Source: Limnohabitans sp. (GTDB taxonomy: Bacteria; Pseudomonadota; Gammaproteobacteria; Burkholderiales; Burkholderiaceae_C). Taken from it: DNA of 10,817 bases. This document shows positions 6,771 through 10,817 of the stretch, one piece after another. Position 1 is the stretch's first letter. Each line of letters begins with the position of its first letter. Made by a program: the position numbers and the translations under genes. Location: NCBI GenBank assembly GCA_021731425.1, contig JAKFXJ010000111.1, positions 1 to 10,817 on the forward strand, written 5' to 3'. A model generated the notes under the pieces. That model saw nothing but the letters and a program-made list of their open reading frames with translations, did no database searches and was not told the origin of the DNA.

Positions 6771-7126
6771 GACGATTCCTCCAAGCGTTTCAATGCGGTT
6801 TCAATCGCGCTTCGTGGTGTGGTCTGCGTCTTTTTCACAAACACATGCAGCACCAGCAAAGTGCGCCCCTGAACGGCGGCGTAAACGGCACGGGCAATGC
6901 CATCGCGGCCCGTCATACGCATTTCCCACAGCTTGCTTTCCAGCGGCCGTATGTGCGGCAAGCCCACACGCTGTGGCCCTAGCTCTTCCAGCATTTCACC
7001 GATGTGCAAAAACCGAGCTTGCATATCGGCGGGGATGGTCTGTAATTCACGCTCCGCCAGTTGATGCAGGGTCACAGTCCACTGGAGTTCGAGTATAGCC
7101 TTTTTGCTATCTTTTGGCTTTTTCAT
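6767..7126 (-). CDS. Gp49-like/HigB-type toxin (RelE superfamily mRNA interferase)
   Basis: This 119-residue protein belongs to the phage-derived Gp49-like (DUF891) branch of the RelE/HigB superfamily, whose members cleave mRNA on the ribosome. Signature segments are LESKLWEMRMTGRDGIARAVY-type core (about 62-82) and LLVLHVFVKKTQTTPRSAI (90-108). Basic residues in these blocks are the expected RNA-contacting or catalytic ones. ATG 7126 is preceded by AGGGGAG (7131-7137) and no other start codon lies before the conserved core. An N-terminal extension MKKPKDSKKAILE precedes the usual WTVTL start. The gene overlaps the antitoxin by 4 bp, and a perfect palindrome 27 bp upstream is the likely operator. 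The pair lies in A+T-richer DNA than its neighbours, consistent with horizontal acquisition. Confidence 0.88.
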   Translation of the reverse strand: MKKPKDSKKAILELQWTVTLHQLAERELQTIPADMQARFLHIGEMLEELGPQRVGLPHIRPLESKLWEMRMTGRDGIARAVYAAVQGRTLLVLHVFVKKTQTTPRSAIETALKRLEESS

Positions 7127-7152
7127 GCAGCTCCCCTAGGTCTCGCTTTATC

Positions 7153-7169
7153 CATGCTTTGTTAGCATG
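7153..7169 (-). promoter_or_regulatory. Palindromic operator candidate of the toxin-antitoxin operon
   Basis: CATGCT (7153-7158), a 5-base spacer and AGCATG (7164-7169) form a perfect 17-bp inverted repeat, 27 bp upstream of the toxin start. This size and placement fit a dimeric XRE antitoxin site. A GATAAA immediately toyward the toxin gene could be a -10, in which case the palindrome would fill the -10/-35 spacer exactly, but the matching -35 is poor. Binding by the antitoxin is inferred. Confidence 0.55.
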
Positions 7170-7170
7170 T

Positions 7171-7187
7171 AGGCATTTTTTATGCAT
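7171..7187 (-). promoter_or_regulatory. Second, imperfect operator-like inverted repeat
   Basis: AGGCAT (7171-7176), TTTTT (7177-7181) and ATGCAT (7182-7187) form an inverted repeat with one mismatch and the same 5-base spacer as the perfect palindrome next to it. The two centres are 18 bp apart. It may be a lower-affinity second antitoxin site, or a by-product of A+T-rich sequence. The surrounding 100 bases (7131-7230) are about 55 percent A+T by hand count and contain no gene. Confidence 0.3.
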
Positions 7188-7226
7188 TAGCTTAGCGTGA
7201 CATTCGCCTCAATTGCAATCCCCGAT

Positions 7227-9266
7227 TCACGTCTGTTTGCGTACCTCATGCGCTGTCCGGTAGCCCCCCACCCCCTTCACATAAGCCAACAATTCCCCAA
7301 AAAACGGATGCCTGCACAGCGTGGACGAATCGCCCACCAGCAGCAGCTTGCGCCGTGCGCGGGTCATGCCCACGTTCATGCGGCGGATGTCAGACAGGAA
7401 GCCGATCTCGCCTTGGGCGTTGCTGCGCGTCAAGGTGATGGCAATGATGTCGCGCTCTTGGCCCTGAAACGAATCGACGGTGCCCACACTCAGCCTGCGT
7501 TGCAGCAGCAATTCGTTCAGCACGGCGCTGTCTTCGATGGCGTCTTTTAAATAGTTGATTTGGGCACGGTACGGTGCGATCACGCCAATGGTCAGCGGGC
7601 GCTGATCTGGGTCGGTGGGTTGGCCCAGCGCCAGCAGCTGCGCCAGGCGTTCCAGCAGCAAGTGGGCTTCTTCGGGGTTGGCGGTTGAACGGCTTTCGGG
7701 GATGGCCAGTTCTTGAAAGCCACAGCCCGCCGTATCGATGAATTCCACGGGCTGGTCGGGTGCAGAACGCGGGTCATCAAAGCGCGGGTCGTAAGCGGCC
7801 AGGTCAGCGTCGCGCACGCTGGGGTGCGCCACCAGTTGGCCGCCATAAAACTTCTCGGAGCTGAAGCCCATGATGTGCGCGTGCATGCGGTATTGCACCT
7901 TCAGCATGCGGGCCGTGCCCGGTTGGCGCTGGATGCACTTTTCAAACAGGGTTTCGCGCAGGCCTTCGCGGGCGGCTTTTTCGCTTTTCACGGTGGGTGG
8001 CAGCTGGTGGTGGTCGCCCGCCAAAACCAGGCGCTGGCCCTTGGCAATCGGAATCCAGCAACCCGGCTCCAAGGCCTGGGCGGCTTCGTCAATGAAGACG
8101 GTCTCAAAGCCCAGGTGGCGAATATTGCGGTTGCTGGCACCCACCAGCGTGCAGGTGATGACTTGCACCGATTCGAGCACGTCCTCGGTCATGAAGCGCT
8201 CCAAATCGTCGGCGGCTTGGCGCAGCGTTCGGGCTTCTTCCTTTAGCCATAGGCGGCGCTGTCGCTCCTCAAAACCAAAGTTGCGCACACGTTCGCTGGC
8301 CGCCTCGCGGTGCTGTTCAGCGGTTTGGCGCATCGCGTGCATCTTGGCGTAGCTGGCGTGGGCCATCACCCCGGCGTCGAGCGTGTGCTTGAGCAGCAGC
8401 TCCGACACGCGGCTGGGGTTGCCAAGGCGGATCACATTCACACCGCGCTCGGCCAGCTTTTCGGTCAGCAGGTCCACGGCGGTATTGGAGGGGGCGCACA
8501 CCAGCACGCGCCGCTCGCGCCGGATGGTTTCCAAAATGGCTTGCACCAGCGTGGTTGTTTTGCCCGTGCCGGGCGGGCCGTGGATGATGGCCACGTCTTG
8601 CGCCGTGACCACATGGCGCACCGCCGCCAGCTGCGAGTCGTTGAGCGCACTGGGGTAAAACAAGTCGTCGGCTTGGGGCTCGCGAAAGCGGGCTGCCTGA
8701 GCGCCCAGCAGCACGTCGCGCAGTTCGGCCAAGCGGTTGCCGTGTGCAGCCATGACAGTGCTCAGGGCCTGGTTCATCTCGCGGTAGCTGACCTCGTCAA
8801 AGGTCAGGTCAATACCCAGCGGACTGCCGTTGAGGGTGGTGCCGTCCCGCACCCAGTCGGGCAGCGCTTCTTTGGTGGTGGCCAACAGGAGCTTGTTGCG
8901 CCGCACGCGGCTGACCACGCCGCTGACCACGGGTCGGTCTGGCCCCGAATAGCCGGGCGCACTGCTGAACAGCGCCGCAGCCGCGCCCACCTGAAACAAA
9001 TGCAGGTCTTGCCGATGTGCCGGGCGCTCCAGCTCCAGCACCACTTTGCCCCCAAACCCGATGTCTTCTTGGGTGATGGTGACGGGGTACCAAGTCAGGC
9101 CACGCCGACGGCGCTCTTTGATGCTGGAACTGGCGTTTTTGAGCTTGAACTGCGCCTGGTCTTCCTGTTGCTCCAGTTGCATGAGTGCACGCACATGGCG
9201 CAGCTCACGTTCAACAGAAAGATATGCGGTGGAGGTGGGTTCTTGGTCGGCCAAAGGGGAACGCAA
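7227..9266 (-). CDS. Upf1/IGHMBP2-like superfamily 1B DNA/RNA helicase
   Basis: This 679-residue protein carries all SF1 helicase motifs: Walker A GPPGTGKTT (230-238), motif Ia CAPSNTAVD (257-265), motif II DEAAQ (393-397), motif III GDHHQLPP (417-424), motif IV QYRMH (458-462), motif V TVDSFQGQERD (596-606) and motif VI NVGMTRARRK (631-640). DEAAQ and QYRMH place it with the Upf1/IGHMBP2 group (AAA_11/AAA_12). Residues about 60-200 before the Walker A look like the beta-barrel 1B domain of that group, and a charged, helical stretch (about 300-360) between Ia and II may be the stalk. It should unwind nucleic acid 5' to 3' with ATP; the cellular role is not known to me. The start is uncertain: TTG 9266 follows an in-frame stop at 9291-9293, while GTG 9194 and ATG 9182 are alternatives. 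No Shine-Dalgarno supports TTG 9266. Confidence 0.9.
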   Translation of the reverse strand: MRSPLADQEPTSTAYLSVERELRHVRALMQLEQQEDQAQFKLKNASSSIKERRRRGLTWYPVTITQEDIGFGGKVVLELERPAHRQDLHLFQVGAAAALFSSAPGYSGPDRPVVSGVVSRVRRNKLLLATTKEALPDWVRDGTTLNGSPLGIDLTFDEVSYREMNQALSTVMAAHGNRLAELRDVLLGAQAARFREPQADDLFYPSALNDSQLAAVRHVVTAQDVAIIHGPPGTGKTTTLVQAILETIRRERRVLVCAPSNTAVDLLTEKLAERGVNVIRLGNPSRVSELLLKHTLDAGVMAHASYAKMHAMRQTAEQHREAASERVRNFGFEERQRRLWLKEEARTLRQAADDLERFMTEDVLESVQVITCTLVGASNRNIRHLGFETVFIDEAAQALEPGCWIPIAKGQRLVLAGDHHQLPPTVKSEKAAREGLRETLFEKCIQRQPGTARMLKVQYRMHAHIMGFSSEKFYGGQLVAHPSVRDADLAAYDPRFDDPRSAPDQPVEFIDTAGCGFQELAIPESRSTANPEEAHLLLERLAQLLALGQPTDPDQRPLTIGVIAPYRAQINYLKDAIEDSAVLNELLLQRRLSVGTVDSFQGQERDIIAITLTRSNAQGEIGFLSDIRRMNVGMTRARRKLLLVGDSSTLCRHPFFGELLAYVKGVGGYRTAHEVRKQT

Positions 9267-9310
9267 AGGGGAAAAGAGGTGGACGCGACTCTAACCCAAT
9301 GGCATGGGCT

Positions 9311-9799
9311 TTAACGCTGCACCTTGTGCGTGACAAATTTCACGAGGCCTTCGCTGGCTTCTTCGATCAAATCCAGCACATGCTCAAAGCCCTGGTCTCC
9401 GCCGTAATAAGGGTCGGGGATGACCGGGGCCTGCGTGGTGAGCAAAAACTCCGCCAAGCCCCGGATCTTGTGTTGGTGCTGCGCGGGGCATCTTTCTTCC
9501 AAGAGGGCGCGGTTGTCCCAATCCATGGTCAAGAGCAAATCAAAGGTTTCAAAGTCACTGTCCACCACCGGCCTGGCCCTCAAGTGCGCAAGCTCGTAGC
9601 CTCTTTTGAGGGCATGCTTTTGGCTGCGTTCATCGGGCGGCGCATCGGGGTGAAAGTTGTGTGTGCCTGCCGAGTCCACTTGGACTTTTTGCAAGAGGTT
9701 TTGCTCAGTCAGCCGTTTGAAGAACACCGCTTCTGCTGTAGGGCTTCGGCAGATGTTGCCCATGCAGACAAACAGGATTTTGTAAGCAGTTTCGTTCAT
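9311..9799 (-). CDS. Low-molecular-weight protein tyrosine phosphatase
   Basis: This 162-residue protein is a complete low-molecular-weight protein tyrosine phosphatase. The P-loop is VCMGNICRSPTAEAVF, giving C12-x5-R18 (nucleophile C12, phosphate-binding R18, second cysteine C17), and the general acid is D129 in PDPYYGG. The DSAGTHNFHPD segment (42-52) is also typical. Relatives such as Wzb/Etp dephosphorylate tyrosine kinases of capsule or exopolysaccharide export, but no such genes are nearby, so the partner is unknown. I chose ATG 9799 because the family starts a few residues before the P-loop; an ATG at 9880 would add 27 residues with no family likeness. No Shine-Dalgarno is evident at 9799. 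The helicase start lies 44 bp downstream on the same strand, so the two may be co-transcribed. Confidence 0.92.
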   Translation of the reverse strand: MNETAYKILFVCMGNICRSPTAEAVFFKRLTEQNLLQKVQVDSAGTHNFHPDAPPDERSQKHALKRGYELAHLRARPVVDSDFETFDLLLTMDWDNRALLEERCPAQHQHKIRGLAEFLLTTQAPVIPDPYYGGDQGFEHVLDLIEEASEGLVKFVTHKVQR

Positions 9800-9833
9800 G
9801 TCGTGCGGGATCAGGAGGTGGGTGTGTAGGGTC

Positions 9834-9862
9834 AAAAAAACTTGCTCAAAGCTTATGGCAAG
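9834..9862 (-). terminator. Weak terminator-like hairpin in the phosphatase leader
   Basis: Read on the - strand, CTTGC (9862-9858) and GCAAG (9845-9841) form a 5-bp stem with a 12-base loop, extendable by one G-U pair, and are followed at once by seven T residues (9840-9834). This resembles a short intrinsic terminator. It points toward the phosphatase gene and ends 34 bp before its ATG, so it would act as an attenuator if the promoter lies further upstream. The stem is short and support is modest. Confidence 0.3.
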
Positions 9863-9884
9863 CAGCCAGGTGGATGGCACAGGC

Positions 9885-9915
9885 TTGGGGCTATCCCCCC
9901 AATGGGTTCTGGGGA
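9885..9915. other. Alternative G/C-run hairpins in the divergent intergenic region
   Basis: TTGGGG (9885-9890) can pair with CCCCAA (9897-9902). The same C-run, as TCCCC (9894-9898), can instead pair with GGGGA (9911-9915). The two pairings exclude each other. Chance pairing of G- and C-runs is a sufficient explanation, but the location between divergent genes makes a regulatory role conceivable. Confidence 0.2.
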
Positions 9916-9946
9916 ATAGGCGTGTCGGGGCACACTCTCACCATCA

Positions 9947-9972
9947 GGCGCAAACAATGGGTTTGTTGCGCC
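9947..9972 (+). other. Strong hairpin just upstream of the DUF2805 gene
   Basis: GGCGCA (9947-9952), one bulged A, ACAA (9954-9957), a 5-base loop TGGGT, then TTGT (9963-9966) and TGCGCC (9967-9972) give a 10-bp stem with one bulge. No T-run follows. It ends 25 bp before the GTG start and just ahead of the Shine-Dalgarno, so it could be an operator palindrome or an mRNA leader hairpin. Function is inferred only. Confidence 0.4.
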
Positions 9973-9997
9973 GCCATTGACACCAAGGGGAAGTGCC

Positions 9998-10285
9998 GTG
10001 GAGGCCAAATTTGCTGAGCGTCTTGCCAGCCTTTCAGAAGGGGACATTTCCGCCATCATTCAAATGGCTTGGGAAGACCGGACCGCGTTTGAAACGATTC
10101 AAGAGCGCATGGGTTGGTCAGAGCCGGACGTCATTCGCCTCATGCGACACGAGCTGCAGCCCAGTTCTTTTCGGATGTGGCGCGAGCGCATGAAAGGCCG
10201 CACCACCAAACACCGGGCACTGCGCAACCCCGACATGAAGTTTGACGACCAATCGATCGCCGACCATCGACGCGCCAACTGCTGA
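9998..10285 (+). CDS. DUF2805 / TIGR03643 family small protein
   Basis: This 95-residue protein has the hallmarks of the DUF2805 (TIGR03643) family: SEGDISAIIQMAWEDRTAFE (13-32), then an SEPDVIRLMRHEL helix-turn-helix-like segment (41-53), and QPSSFRMWRERMKGRTTKH (54-72) with a positively charged tail. The family's function is not known to me. The basic PSSFRMWRERM block and the helical middle suggest, but do not show, nucleic-acid binding. I chose GTG 9998 because AAGGGGAAG (9985-9993) is a strong Shine-Dalgarno at the right distance; TTG 9977 would start inside the leader, 5 bases past the hairpin, without a ribosome site. It stands alone, divergent from the phosphatase and convergent with the PACE gene. 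No membrane segment or signal peptide is visible. Confidence 0.82.
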   Translation: MEAKFAERLASLSEGDISAIIQMAWEDRTAFETIQERMGWSEPDVIRLMRHELQPSSFRMWRERMKGRTTKHRALRNPDMKFDDQSIADHRRANC

Positions 10286-10374
10286 TGCATCGATCCATGA
10301 AAAGGGTTGTTGAGAGAAGCGGCCTTGGCCAAAGGGCAATGACACCCATGGCCTCCAAGGGTTTTGCCGCGCCA

Positions 10375-10815
10375 TCAGCTCCGATCTACATCGGCCGCCT
10401 GCGCTGAAGCGGGCAATCCAAAAACCCGGTCAAAGCACCAGGTGAACGCGATGGCATAGAAGAAAAAGAAGGCCAGCAGGCCCAAGTTGGCCACCAAGGC
10501 AGCGGTGAGCGAAATGTCGAGCCACAGCGACATGACCGGCAAAAGAATGATCACCAAGCCGCCCTCAAAACCCGCCCCATGGGCCAGCCGCCTGACAAAA
10601 GAGCGGCCACGCACCAATTGACGCGACTCCCAGCGCTCAAAGAGCCAGTTGAAGACGTAGTTCCACGTCAGCGCAATGCTCGACAACACGTCCGCCAGGC
10701 CCAATGTGGAGGTGGGCGACTTGTCAAAAGCCACACTCAGCACAGGCCCGACCACAGCGATGGCAATGGCCTCGTACAAAAGGGCCTGGAGAACGCGGCG
10801 GGTGGTGGGGGTCAT
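10375..10815 (-). CDS. PACE-family (AceI-like) multidrug/biocide efflux transporter
   Basis: This 146-residue integral membrane protein has four predicted helices at about 8-29, 40-60, 80-100 and 105-132, as in the proteobacterial antimicrobial compound efflux family (AceI is about the same size). The two halves repeat the BTP (bacterial transmembrane pair) pattern: RVLQALLYEAIAI (7-19) in the first and RRLAHGAGFEGGLVI (75-89) in the second. E15 matches the membrane-embedded glutamate essential in AceI, and the second half has the corresponding E84. WNYVFNWLFER (51-61) and FTWCFDRVFGLP (124-135) are the paired helix ends. AceI exports chlorhexidine and short diamines by proton exchange; substrates here are inferred. 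ATG 10815 gives a family-length protein, but the upstream region lies beyond the window, so the start and promoter are not fully verifiable. Confidence 0.88.
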   Translation of the reverse strand: MTPTTRRVLQALLYEAIAIAVVGPVLSVAFDKSPTSTLGLADVLSSIALTWNYVFNWLFERWESRQLVRGRSFVRRLAHGAGFEGGLVIILLPVMSLWLDISLTAALVANLGLLAFFFFYAIAFTWCFDRVFGLPASAQAADVDRS

Positions 10816-10817
10816 GT

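Noticed and set aside
8310..9314. 334-codon + strand frame opposite the helicase
   Set aside because: It is antisense to conserved helicase motifs, with no ribosome site or recognisable domain.
10286..10374. Bidirectional terminator between the convergent DUF2805 and PACE genes
   Set aside because: An imperfect pairing exists (GCGGCCTTGG at 10319-10328 with CCAAGG and CCGC at 10355-10370) but it needs a 6-base bulge and a 26-base loop, and lacks a clean T-run. The 89 bp otherwise show nothing.
1..10817. CRISPR array, tRNA, rRNA, transposase or integrase
   Set aside because: No regularly spaced repeats, no tRNA-like cloverleaf or rRNA sequence, and no transposase or integrase motifs were seen on either strand.

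Overview
The window looks like chromosomal DNA from a betaproteobacterium, most likely Burkholderiales, perhaps Comamonadaceae (Limnohabitans/Rhodoferax-like). This is inferred from moderately high G+C, dense codirectional genes, a proteobacterial-type FMN L-lactate dehydrogenase, a long-form DinB and a PACE-type membrane protein. No rRNA, tRNA, CRISPR array, insertion sequence or replication origin is visible. The taxonomic call is tentative.

Left part, + strand (1-6203). The first 64 bases are the C-terminus of a tartronate semialdehyde reductase (GarR/GlxR type). It is followed by an HpcH/HpaI aldolase that closely resembles GarL and by a uronate dehydrogenase (Udh). Together they outline oxidative hexuronate catabolism. 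Udh oxidises galacturonate or glucuronate to the aldarate lactone. A dehydratase, presumably upstream of the window, would give 5-keto-4-deoxyglucarate. The aldolase would split this to pyruvate and tartronate semialdehyde, and GarR would reduce the latter to glycerate. After a 156-bp gap with a 10-bp direct repeat come lldD, then DNA polymerase IV (dinB, with a large internal insertion), a dienoyl-CoA isomerase-like crotonase whose start overlaps the dinB 3' end, and an acetylpolyamine amidohydrolase/HDAC-family enzyme.

Middle part (6204-7226). This is a more A+T-rich stretch. It holds a tiny frame-broken ORF on the + strand and, on the - strand, a complete type II toxin-antitoxin pair (Gp49/HigB-like toxin, then XRE antitoxin). 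The toxin gene is preceded by a perfect CATGCT-N5-AGCATG palindrome that is a good operator candidate. The module has the look of an acquired cassette behind the 3' end of the helicase gene.

Right part (7227-10817). On the - strand are a low-molecular-weight protein tyrosine phosphatase and a Upf1/IGHMBP2-like SF1B helicase 44 bp downstream. Facing the other way is a small DUF2805/TIGR03643-type protein. At the right edge, on the - strand, is a four-helix PACE-family transporter.

I see no convincing novel multi-gene system. The best leads are the frame-broken ORF at an A7 run, the toxin-antitoxin operator, the DinB insertion and its mixed operon, and the structured leader around 9834-9972.
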